DNA from: Spirosoma panaciterrae DSM 21099
GTDB lineage: Bacteria > Bacteroidota > Bacteroidia > Cytophagales > Spirosomataceae
NCBI RefSeq assembly: GCF_000374025.1
Contig: NZ_KB893178.1
Location: forward strand, 62,001-126,000
Direction: 5' to 3'
Length of the DNA stretch: 64,000 bases
Position 1 is the first letter of the stretch. The number at the start of each line of letters is the position of its first letter. Both the position numbers and the translations under genes were made by a program. The notes under the pieces are model-generated. The model saw only the letters and a list, made by a program, of their open reading frames with translations. It had not been told where the DNA came from and did no database searches. Below, piece after piece: positions 17,823 through 26,289 of this stretch.

Positions 17823-20800
17823 ATGATGGACAAATCCTACAAAATTAACCGCTTCGGTGAGTACGTAGGTCAGGTTGGAAAATCCCAACCCCAGTTAGTC
17901 AGACAAAAGAGCCTGCTTGGGTTTTTGTCGGCGCTGGTAATGCTGCTGCTGTTAGGGAACTCAGCAGCCTGGGCGCAAGGGCGCACCGTAACGGGAAAAG
18001 TTACAGATCCTGCAGGCAGTGGTTTGCCTGGAGTAAGTGTGCAAATTAAAGGCACACAACGGGGTACGAATACGGACGCTGATGGGAAGTATTCGCTGGC
18101 GAACGTACCCGACAATGCTACGCTCGTAATGAGCTTTATTGGCTATACCAGCCAGGAAGTGGTTGTTGGTGCCCGCTCGACGGTTGACGTTAAACTGTCG
18201 GACGACACAAAAGCACTGGAAGAAGTGGTGGTAGTTGGTTATGGTACCTCTAAACGGAAAGATTTGACGGGTTCTGTGGTTCAGGTAACCTCGAAAGACT
18301 TCAACGCTGGGGTTAACCCAAACCCGCTGCAGGCTATTCAGGGTAAAGTAGCGGGTCTGGTTATTACCGCTCCATCGGGTGACCCAAACCAGCAGCCAAC
18401 CGTTCGTCTACGTGGTTATACCTCATTGGCTGGTGGCTCTGACCCACTATACGTAGTGGATGGTATGATTGGGGTGCCCATCAACACGATTTCGCCTTCC
18501 GATATCGAGTCGATGGATGTGTTGAAAGATGCCTCGGCATCCGCTATTTATGGTTCACGGGCGGCCAACGGCGTTATCCTGATTACCACCAAACGGGGTA
18601 AGTCGGGTAAAACAACGGTAGCGTTCAATAACTATGTAGGCGTATCAACCATTTCCAGACGGTATGAGATGCTGGACGCTCAGGGCTATCGTGATGCCGT
18701 TACCCAAATCAAAGGGGCTGCATCATTAAATGATAAGCAGCGTTTCCCAGATGGCAACTACAATACGGATTGGCAGAAAGAAGTTACCCAGAATGGAGTC
18801 GTCAATAACCACGATATTTCTATTGCGGGTGGTTCGCCAACGTTCAGCTACCGGGGGTCGGTCAACTATATCAACCAGAACGGTATTGTCAAAAATACGG
18901 GCCTGGATCGCGTAACGGGTCGTGTTAACCTGGATCAGAAGGCGTTCGATAACCGTCTGAATGTTCAGTATAACCTGTCATACTCCGAAACGAATAAAAA
19001 ATATGACAGTGGTATCATCGGTCGGGCCGTTACCTTCCTTCCAACCTTGCCTGTCCGTAATGCGGATGGATCGTACTATGAAGTGGGGGGTAGCTTTGAC
19101 CTTTTCAACCCGGTTGCCATGCTGGACAACGTAATCAACAACGGTGTACAGCGGTACTTACAGGGTGGAATGAGCCTCCGCTACGAAGTGTTGGACGGAC
19201 TGACATTGGGCGTTAGTGGGCAGTTGCAGCGGGACAATACCGTCAATAACTACTACACCAACCCTGCTATCAAAGCCTATGCGGCTAACAACGGACGGGC
19301 TAGCCGGTCGTTCTCAGAATCGAACACGAAACTGCTGGAATTGACCGCTAACTACACCAAAGGGTTCGGTGCTCAGAATAGTAATTACACTCTGTTGGCT
19401 GGTTATTCATACCAGAATTTTGATAACGATGGTTTTACGGCAGCCAACTCGGGTTTCGTTACCCCTGATATTAACTTCAGTAACTTAGGCTTAGGCTCAG
19501 GTACGCTGGTTAACCCCGGTAATAACTATGCTACCTCATACCGCAACAATTCGAAGTTGATTTCCTTCTTCGGACGAGCTACGCTGAATCTGAACGACAA
19601 GTACAACGTAACGGCTACAATACGTCGGGATGGTAGCTCGAAGTTCGGAGCCAACAACAAATGGGGCGTGTTCCCGTCGGTAGGTGCAGGTTGGACCATT
19701 ACCAACGAATCGTTCTTCCCAAAGAGCAATACACTGAACTTCCTGAAACTGCGTGCCGGTTGGGGACAAACGGGTAACTCAGAAGGTATTGCCGCCTATA
19801 ACTCGATTCAGTTGTATGGTCAGAAAGGAACGTATTACGATGGTACACTGGGCGATTTTCTGCCAGGCTATGGTATCACTCAGAATGCTAACCCAAACCT
19901 GAAATGGGAAGTACTCACAACCTCAAACGTGGCTCTGGACTTTCAGTTGCTGGGCGGTCGTTTCTCCGGTACTTTGGAGTATTACAACAAGTTGACTAAA
20001 GACATGCTGTATCCGTACTCGGTACCTGCCGATGGGATCACGTATTTCACCAATTATATTCTGGCCAACGTAGGTTCGATGCGAAACAGCGGATTTGAAC
20101 TGTCGTTTGGTGGCGATGTAATTCAGAAAGGTAATTTCTCCTGGAATGCACGGGCTGTAGCGGCTTATAACAAAAACACCATTGTATCGCTGTCAAATGA
20201 TCAGTTTAGCAATGGACAAGTTCGCTTCAACGCGTTCAACGGCCGGGGTCTGTCGGACGTGTTCGCTTCGTACCTGTGGCCAGGTCAGCCACTGGGCGAA
20301 TTCAACAACGTACCGACCTTCACGGGGAGCTATTCAAGTGACGGTCAGCCGCTGCTGAAAGCAGGTTCAGGCGATACCCCGGTAACAGACGTATCGAAGG
20401 CTGATGCAGCTGCGGCTATTGCTGCTGGTAATCCCTTGAAACAGGGTAATCCACAGCCATTCCTGAATGCGTCGTTTATCAACACATTCCGCTACAAAGG
20501 ATTCGACGTGTATTTCCAGTTGCGCGGAACGTTTGGTAATACTATCCTGAATGCCATCCGGTCGAACCTGTTGATTCCAGGTTCTATTCTGGAAACGAAT
20601 ATGGCGAAAGGCGTAACGGACTATCCTAAGAACTACGGCGTAAACGTACTGTCGACCAACTGGCTGGAAAGCGGCTCATTTGTCCGGTTCGACAACTGGC
20701 AGATTGGCTACAATATTCCGCTGCCAGCCAGCAAGTACATCAGCAACGCCCGTGTATATCTTGGTGGTAATAACCTGTTTATCATTACTAAATACAAAGG

Positions 20801-20957
20801 CATCGATCCTGAGCTTCAGGTAAAGGCTGATTTACAGACAAATAATGGTGTGATTCAGCAGGCACCTAACTCCGTTGGTATGGATGGTGGCGGGTATGGT
20901 AATACGGTGTACCCGAAAACCCGTACGTTCCAATTGGGTCTTAATCTGACCTTCTAA
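17823..20957 (+). CDS. SusC/RagA-family TonB-linked outer-membrane protein
   Basis: Outer-membrane transporter (1044 aa) that pairs with a SusD lipoprotein to import oligomeric nutrients. It has an N-terminal leader with a hydrophobic core LLGFLSALVMLLLLGNSAAW and a carboxypeptidase-like domain (VTGKVTDPAGSGLPGVSVQI). The TonB-box region KALEEVVVVGYGTSKRKDLT is diagnostic of SusC proteins, and the plug contains SDIESMDVLKDASASAIYGS and GVILITTKRG. The barrel ends in RTFQLGLNLTF. The leader carries about 29 extra residues before the hydrophobic core. The susD gene follows 91 bp later. The substrate cannot be deduced. Confidence 0.97.
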   Translation: MMDKSYKINRFGEYVGQVGKSQPQLVRQKSLLGFLSALVMLLLLGNSAAWAQGRTVTGKVTDPAGSGLPGVSVQIKGTQRGTNTDADGKYSLANVPDNATLVMSFIGYTSQEVVVGARSTVDVKLSDDTKALEEVVVVGYGTSKRKDLTGSVVQVTSKDFNAGVNPNPLQAIQGKVAGLVITAPSGDPNQQPTVRLRGYTSLAGGSDPLYVVDGMIGVPINTISPSDIESMDVLKDASASAIYGSRAANGVILITTKRGKSGKTTVAFNNYVGVSTISRRYEMLDAQGYRDAVTQIKGAASLNDKQRFPDGNYNTDWQKEVTQNGVVNNHDISIAGGSPTFSYRGSVNYINQNGIVKNTGLDRVTGRVNLDQKAFDNRLNVQYNLSYSETNKKYDSGIIGRAVTFLPTLPVRNADGSYYEVGGSFDLFNPVAMLDNVINNGVQRYLQGGMSLRYEVLDGLTLGVSGQLQRDNTVNNYYTNPAIKAYAANNGRASRSFSESNTKLLELTANYTKGFGAQNSNYTLLAGYSYQNFDNDGFTAANSGFVTPDINFSNLGLGSGTLVNPGNNYATSYRNNSKLISFFGRATLNLNDKYNVTATIRRDGSSKFGANNKWGVFPSVGAGWTITNESFFPKSNTLNFLKLRAGWGQTGNSEGIAAYNSIQLYGQKGTYYDGTLGDFLPGYGITQNANPNLKWEVLTTSNVALDFQLLGGRFSGTLEYYNKLTKDMLYPYSVPADGITYFTNYILANVGSMRNSGFELSFGGDVIQKGNFSWNARAVAAYNKNTIVSLSNDQFSNGQVRFNAFNGRGLSDVFASYLWPGQPLGEFNNVPTFTGSYSSDGQPLLKAGSGDTPVTDVSKADAAAAIAAGNPLKQGNPQPFLNASFINTFRYKGFDVYFQLRGTFGNTILNAIRSNLLIPGSILETNMAKGVTDYPKNYGVNVLSTNWLESGSFVRFDNWQIGYNIPLPASKYISNARVYLGGNNLFIITKYKGIDPELQVKADLQTNNGVIQQAPNSVGMDGGGYGNTVYPKTRTFQLGLNLTF

Positions 20958-21048
20958 GTTTTGTTTGGTTAAGTCTGTTTTAGTTGCTAAGTCATTGGTG
21001 TTGCAAGAAATACCTGATGGGGCAACTGGCTAATTATAAAAACCTTAT

Positions 21049-22524
21049 ATGAAACAAATAAATATAAAATTGCTTCTGGGCTGCTCGGCGCTGATGCTGG
21101 CAGGCCAAGCCTGTACTGATCTGACCGAAACAACCTATGACGTCATTCCGACCAGTGGAAGCTTCGGTAGCACTGCCGCTCAGCAGGCAGCGTTGATCGG
21201 GCCGCTCTACAATGGCTTGGGCGACTATTATGGGAATATGTCGAACCTGAATACGACTACCGATGAGCAGATTGTGCCGACTCGGGGTGGTGACTGGAAA
21301 GACGGTGACAACTGGAAACGGTTGTATCAGCACACCTGGGACCCCGTTACGGATAACGGTCAGTTCAACGGCCCCTGGTCATGGTGCTACAATAACATTA
21401 CGGCCATCAACCAGCAGTTAGGGACGATTACGGACGCTAATACAAAGGCTGAGCTACGAGCATTGCGGGCGTTCTTCCACTATCAAGCAATGGATCTGTT
21501 TGGTAATGTCATTATTTCGGATGCCGTAAGTGCTGCGACGCCGAAGCAAAGCAGCCGAGCCGACGTTTTCGCTTTTGTTGAGAAAGAACTGCTGGCGGTG
21601 TATCCTACCCTTAGTGATGTGTCAGGTGGGGCCTACTATGGTCGCATGAACAAATGGGTGGCCGATATGATTCTGGCTAAGCTGTATCTGAACGCGCAGG
21701 TGTATACAGGCACGGCTCGCTGGGCAGATGCCATCACTCGTTGCGATAATATCATCAAGTCGGGTAAATTCCAGATCGCGGGTGATTACTTTAGCAACTT
21801 CGTTACCCAAAACCAAGGTTCGAAGGAAATCATTCTCGCAACACCCTTCGACAAGTCGAAGCGGGGTGGTATGAACGTGCAAATGAAGACACTTCATTAC
21901 CTGAACCAGTTGACCTATAACTTGGGAACGGCTCCCTGGAATGGTTGGGCAACGGTAACGGAGTTTTATAATTCATTTGATGATAAAGACGTTCGGAAAA
22001 AGCAGTGGATCGTTGGGCAACAGTATGATGCCAGTGGTAAAGCCCTGAATGACGACGCACTGCCGATGGTGTTCCGTCCAGAAGTTGAATCATTTACTTT
22101 TGATGCGGGGGCTTTTGGCCGGTTGGCAGGTGCTCGTAGCCAGAAATACCAGATTCAGGCAAATAACACCTACACCGACCAGGATAACGACTTTGTTATC
22201 TACCGTCTGGCTGACGTTTATATGATGCGCGGTGAAGCGAAATTCCGCTTAGGTCAAACAGCCGACGCCCTTGCGGATTTCAACGTGGTTCGCGCACGGG
22301 CTGGTATGCCTAATTATACGACATTGACTCTTGATGAAATTCTGGCTGAGCGCGGCCGTGAGTTAGCTTGGGAGCAGCACCGTCGTCAGGACCTGATTCG
22401 TTTCGGTCAGTATACGAAAGCATGGCGCTTTAAGCCCGCTTCGCAGGACTTCCGTCAACTGTTCCCGATTCCGAAAGATCAGTTGTCGCTGAACCCGAAC
22501 CTGAAGCAAAACCCAGGGTATTAA
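21049..22524 (+). CDS. SusD/RagB-family nutrient-binding lipoprotein
   Basis: Surface lipoprotein (491 aa) that caps the SusC barrel. The leader ends with a lipobox LAGQAC (Cys22), then TDLTETTYDVIPTSGSF. SusD hallmarks are ELRALRAFFHYQAMDLFGNV, MNKWVADMILAKLYLNAQVY with TPR-like helices, and a C-terminal FVIYRLADVYMMRGEAKFRL followed by ILAERGRELAWEQHRRQDLI and FPIPKDQLSLNPNLKQNPGY. It ends 15 bp before a strong terminator, so susC and susD form one unit and the FG-GAP genes downstream are probably transcribed separately. Confidence 0.97.
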   Translation: MKQINIKLLLGCSALMLAGQACTDLTETTYDVIPTSGSFGSTAAQQAALIGPLYNGLGDYYGNMSNLNTTTDEQIVPTRGGDWKDGDNWKRLYQHTWDPVTDNGQFNGPWSWCYNNITAINQQLGTITDANTKAELRALRAFFHYQAMDLFGNVIISDAVSAATPKQSSRADVFAFVEKELLAVYPTLSDVSGGAYYGRMNKWVADMILAKLYLNAQVYTGTARWADAITRCDNIIKSGKFQIAGDYFSNFVTQNQGSKEIILATPFDKSKRGGMNVQMKTLHYLNQLTYNLGTAPWNGWATVTEFYNSFDDKDVRKKQWIVGQQYDASGKALNDDALPMVFRPEVESFTFDAGAFGRLAGARSQKYQIQANNTYTDQDNDFVIYRLADVYMMRGEAKFRLGQTADALADFNVVRARAGMPNYTTLTLDEILAERGRELAWEQHRRQDLIRFGQYTKAWRFKPASQDFRQLFPIPKDQLSLNPNLKQNPGY

Positions 22525-22538
22525 TCACTAGTACACCT

Positions 22539-22578
22539 AAAATGAAAAAGCAAGCTTCCGGGCTTGCTTTTTCATTTT
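22539..22578 (+). terminator. Rho-independent terminator after susD
   Basis: A 17-bp perfect inverted repeat (22539-22555 with 22562-22578) pairs AAAATGAAAAAGCAAGC with its complement, with a G/C core and terminal T-run. It cleanly ends the susCD transcript. Confidence 0.9.
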
Positions 22579-22638
22579 AGGAACTGATTAAAAGCCTTTT
22601 AATTGAACGTTTATGCCTAATCTACCCATAGAATTCGT

Positions 22639-22646
22639 TACATTTG
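22639..22646 (+). promoter_or_regulatory. Putative -7 box for the first FG-GAP gene
   Basis: TACATTTG matches TAnnTTTG exactly, between the susD terminator and the start of the next gene, which would give a leader of roughly 40 nt. A -33 TTG at the right distance is not evident. Confidence 0.45.
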
Positions 22647-22692
22647 CAGTCCATTTTTAGAGAAGGTTTACCGTTGCTCATACTTCTTCTTT

Positions 22693-25600
22693 TTGGTAAA
22701 AATACGTTCTTTAAATTCCGTGCTTGTGCTAAGTCGCATTAGTCTTTTCATGCTGATTACGGGCCTGTTTATCAGTTGCCGTTCAGATCAACAAACACCT
22801 TCAGATCCGCTCTTTCAAAAGTTGACTGCCGACCAGACGCAGGTCAACTTTGCCAATACGGTTACGGACGACAAGGATTTTAATATTTTCAATTATCGCA
22901 ATTTCTATAATGGAGGTGGAGTGGCCATTGGCGATATTAATAACGATGGGTTTTCGGACGTGTTCCTGATTGCGAACATGGGCGATAACAAACTGTATCT
23001 TAACAAAGGCAACAAGGGATCAGGAGGAATTCAGTTTGAGGATGTGACCGCCAAAGCGGGTGTAGCGGGCAAACGTGCCTGGAGTACAGGGGCCACCTTC
23101 GCCGATGTCAATGGAGATGGTCGCCTGGATCTGTACGTATGCAACGCTGGTATCCGCGATGGAGATGATCGGGCCAACGAACTTTTTATCAACAACGGCA
23201 ACGATGCCAATGGCGTCCCTACGTTTACAGAGCAAGCCGTTCAGTATGGATTAGCCGACAAAGGATTCTCTACACACGCGGCTTTTTTCGACTACGATCG
23301 TGATGGCGACCTGGATATGTACCTGCTCAACAACAGCTTTATGCCCGTAGGGAAGCTGGCCTATGCCAACCTGCGGGCGCAGCGCGATTCGCTAGGGGGG
23401 CATAAGTTGTTTAGAAACATGATGGTGGAGCAGGGTGCAAAGGGTATTGGGCCTGGGGCAGAAGGTAAGCAAACCGCCCAACGCCCAACGCCCAATGCCC
23501 CGCACTTTATCGATGTTTCCGAAAAGGCGGGTATTTATGGAAGCCTGATCGGCTTTGGCCTGGGAATTACCATTGGCGATGTCAATGACGATAACTGGCT
23601 CGATATTTATATATCCAATGACTTCTACGAACGTGATTACCTCTACATCAACAACCACGACGGTACTTTTCGGGAGTCGATCAAAGAAACGATGCCCCAT
23701 ACGAGCCTGTCCTCCATGGGGGCCGACATCGCTGATGTAAATAACGATGGCAAGCTGGATATTTTCATTACAGATATGTTGCCCGGTAATGATCGTCGGC
23801 TGAAGAAAACATCCACGTTCGAGGGGCATGATCTGGAACAGATAAAAGTTGGCCGTGATTTCCACTATCAGTTCATGCAAAACATGCTGCATCTGAACCA
23901 GGGCAACCAACCTGCCAACAACGGTTTGCCTACGTTCAGCGAAGTGGCCCGGTTTGCGGGGGTACATGCCACCGACTGGAGCTGGGGCGCTCTGATTTTC
24001 GACATGGACAACGATGGGCTGAAAGATGTATTTGTTGCGAATGGCATTGCCAAGGATGTAACCGATCAGGATTTCGTCAACTTCCTGGCCGATCGCGAGA
24101 ATATGGCCCAGATAGCCCGGCAACGCGCTTTCAATTTCAAAGACTTTCTGGATAAAGCCCCCTCGGAAGCGGTTCCAAACTATGCTTTCCATAATGATGG
24201 TAATCTGCATTTCACCAACAAAGCATTCGACTGGGGGTTGTCGGAGCCTGACTTTTCGAATGGAGCTGCCTATGGCGACCTGGATAACGATGGTGATCTG
24301 GATCTGATTGTCAATAATGTGAATGCGCCCGTCGCGATCTATCAAAATAAGTCCGTTGAAAAATATAAGACCAATTACCTGAAAGTAAAGCTGGAGGGCG
24401 ATGGGCTTAATCGGAACGCTATTGGAGCGCGGGTGTATGTATATCAGGGGGGGCAGGAGCAACTGTTGCAGCAGATGCCTAACCGGGGCTTTGAGTCATC
24501 GGTCGATCTGACTATGGTATTTGGATTAGGCAATAAAACGGCGGTCGATTCTATAAAAGTGATTTGGCCAGACGATCGCATGCAGGTTGTTCGCCAGCTT
24601 AAGACCAATCAACTGGTTACCCTTCGTCAGTGGGAAGCCAATCTGACCTGGAAGCCCTCAGTAATTACACCAAACCCCATTTTTCGGGATAACACGGCAG
24701 CATCAGGACTTAATTTCGTGCATACCGAAAGCAATTTTGTCGATTACAACCGCGATGCGCTCTTAAAGCAGCAACAATCTACTCAGGGACCAGCTTTGGC
24801 TACCGGCGATGTCAATGGCGATGGGTTAGATGATGTGTTTCTGGGCGGTGCCAGCGGTCATGCCGCACAACTTTTTCTACAGCAGCCCACTGGCAAGTTC
24901 ATCAATAAAACCCCGGCTGTGATGCGTCAGGATACAACCTATGAAGCTGTAGACGCTGTTTTCTTTGATGCCGATGGGGATAAGGATTTGGATTTATATG
25001 TGGTATCGGGCAGTAATGAATTTGAGAGTGAATCCGAAGAACTGCTGGATCGGCTGTATCTGAATGATGGAAAAGGTGGGTTTACCCGTTCCGAAACAGG
25101 CTTACCCAGTTTGAAAGCCAGTGGCTCCTGCGTGGCAGCCGCCGATTTTGACCGGGACGGCGACATAGACTTATTTGTTGGGAGCCGGCTGATTCCGGGT
25201 CAATATGGCCGCAACCCTGCCAGCTACCTACTCACAAACGATGGAACCGGAAATTTCAAAAACTACACAAAACGGTTTTTGCCCGATGCCGAGCAGTTGG
25301 GTATGGTAACCTCTGCTACCTGGGCCGACCTGAATGGCGATCAATACCCCGAACTGATCGTTGTGGGAGATTGGGAACCCATTCGCGTCTTTGAAAACAA
25401 TCGGGGGAAACTCGCTCAGAACCAGGAAATGGTAATCAGGAATGAGCAGGGGGAACCGATCAAAACGAACGGATGGTGGAACTGTGTGACCGCTGCTGAT
25501 GCCGATGGAGACGGTGACCTGGACCTGGTTGTGGGCAACTTAGGGATGAACTCACGCATCAAAGCCACCCAAACGTCTCCGGCCGAAATTTACGTTGGCG

Positions 25601-26184
25601 ATTTCGATCATAACGGAACTCTTGAGCAAATCATTAACTGCGCCGACGAAACGGGCGAATTATACCCGATGGTACTCAAAGGTGATTTGCAGAAAGAAAT
25701 GCCTACCATCAAGAAAAAATTCGTGAAGTTTGGCGACTATGCAGGCAAAAAAATAAACGAGATTCTGGATGAGGACCAGTTAAAGCAGGCACTGGTTAAG
25801 CAGGCATTCACCGCTCAGTCGATGCTGCTGCTCAACGATGGAAAAGGTAAACTTACAGCGCAGGTCTTACCGAACGAAGCGCAGTTTTCGCCAATATGTG
25901 GCGTGGTTTTCTCCGATTATGACCATGATGGACGTGTCGACCTGTTGCTGACCGGCAATTTCCTGGATGTTCTTCCTGAAATTGGCCGCTATGATGCCAA
26001 TTTTGGGGTCGTACTGCGCAACAAAGGAAAAGCGGCAAACGGAACAATCAGCTACGAATTTATAAACCCAGCCGTATCGGGCTTTTTTGTGCGCGGGCAG
26101 GTTCGTCATATGGCACGACTGGCACAAGGGCAACTCATCCTGGCCAAGAATAACGACCGGGTACAGGTATTTTTGTTAAAGTAA
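22693..26184 (+). CDS. FG-GAP/VCBS-repeat lipoprotein with ASPIC/UnbV domain (CRTAC1-like), copy 1
   Basis: Predicted surface lipoprotein of 1163 aa. The leader ends in LFISC (Cys29); a TTG start is chosen because it supplies the positive n-region, while GTG 22720 and ATG 22750 are alternatives. Two seven-bladed-type propeller regions are built from FG-GAP repeats with calcium-loop motifs such as GDINNDGFSDVF, ADVNGDGRLDLY, GDLDNDGDLDLI and GDVNGDGLDDVF. An ASPIC/UnbV domain lies between them at about residues 560-645 (GARVYVYQGGQEQLLQQMPN, GFESSVDLTMVFGLG). The family has animal relatives (cartilage acidic protein 1) but no defined bacterial activity. A neighbouring paralogue follows. A short heptamer-repeat tract lies in frame near residues 250-270. 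Confidence 0.9.
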   Translation: MVKIRSLNSVLVLSRISLFMLITGLFISCRSDQQTPSDPLFQKLTADQTQVNFANTVTDDKDFNIFNYRNFYNGGGVAIGDINNDGFSDVFLIANMGDNKLYLNKGNKGSGGIQFEDVTAKAGVAGKRAWSTGATFADVNGDGRLDLYVCNAGIRDGDDRANELFINNGNDANGVPTFTEQAVQYGLADKGFSTHAAFFDYDRDGDLDMYLLNNSFMPVGKLAYANLRAQRDSLGGHKLFRNMMVEQGAKGIGPGAEGKQTAQRPTPNAPHFIDVSEKAGIYGSLIGFGLGITIGDVNDDNWLDIYISNDFYERDYLYINNHDGTFRESIKETMPHTSLSSMGADIADVNNDGKLDIFITDMLPGNDRRLKKTSTFEGHDLEQIKVGRDFHYQFMQNMLHLNQGNQPANNGLPTFSEVARFAGVHATDWSWGALIFDMDNDGLKDVFVANGIAKDVTDQDFVNFLADRENMAQIARQRAFNFKDFLDKAPSEAVPNYAFHNDGNLHFTNKAFDWGLSEPDFSNGAAYGDLDNDGDLDLIVNNVNAPVAIYQNKSVEKYKTNYLKVKLEGDGLNRNAIGARVYVYQGGQEQLLQQMPNRGFESSVDLTMVFGLGNKTAVDSIKVIWPDDRMQVVRQLKTNQLVTLRQWEANLTWKPSVITPNPIFRDNTAASGLNFVHTESNFVDYNRDALLKQQQSTQGPALATGDVNGDGLDDVFLGGASGHAAQLFLQQPTGKFINKTPAVMRQDTTYEAVDAVFFDADGDKDLDLYVVSGSNEFESESEELLDRLYLNDGKGGFTRSETGLPSLKASGSCVAAADFDRDGDIDLFVGSRLIPGQYGRNPASYLLTNDGTGNFKNYTKRFLPDAEQLGMVTSATWADLNGDQYPELIVVGDWEPIRVFENNRGKLAQNQEMVIRNEQGEPIKTNGWWNCVTAADADGDGDLDLVVGNLGMNSRIKATQTSPAEIYVGDFDHNGTLEQIINCADETGELYPMVLKGDLQKEMPTIKKKFVKFGDYAGKKINEILDEDQLKQALVKQAFTAQSMLLLNDGKGKLTAQVLPNEAQFSPICGVVFSDYDHDGRVDLLLTGNFLDVLPEIGRYDANFGVVLRNKGKAANGTISYEFINPAVSGFFVRGQVRHMARLAQGQLILAKNNDRVQVFLLK
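23442..23502. repeat. Heptamer tandem repeat dyad inside FG-GAP copy 1
   Basis: Three 7-bp units CGCCCAA (23475-23495) plus a diverged fourth face a degraded inverted arm (23442-23459, 15 of 18 positions complementary). The tract encodes the polar linker KQTAQRPTPNAPH; the downstream paralogue has a shorter, different linker at the same place. The frame is kept. Confidence 0.55.
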
Positions 26185-26185
26185 T

Positions 26186-26284
26186 GAGGAGCGAGGAATG
26201 AGGAGTGAGAAGGCTGGCGCAATTTCTCCTTTTCTTGCGTCAGCCTTCTCACTCCTTATTCCTCACTCCTCGCTCCTCACTCCT
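26186..26284. repeat. Heptamer-repeat dyad filling the gap between the two FG-GAP genes
   Basis: The left arm (26186-26222) is tandem 7-bp units GAGGAGC, GAGGAAT, GAGGAGT, GAGAAGG followed by CTGGCGCAA. The right arm (26235-26284) is its inverted copy with one unit more; about 28 of the 30 innermost bases pair. It begins 2 bp after the stop of copy 1 and ends 5 bp before the ATG of copy 2, so it makes up almost all of the intergenic DNA and could form a long hairpin in the message. Confidence 0.85.
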
Positions 26285-26289
26285 ATGAT

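Noticed and set aside
23392-24462. 356-aa minus-strand ORF
   Set aside because: Antisense to the FG-GAP gene; the repeated Asp/Asn/Gly codons give long open antisense frames. Composition (Ile/Val/His rich) is typical of shadows.
26186-26284. CRISPR array or prophage attachment site at the heptamer dyad
   Set aside because: Units are only 7 bp and directly adjacent with no spacers, there are no cas genes, and no integrase lies nearby.
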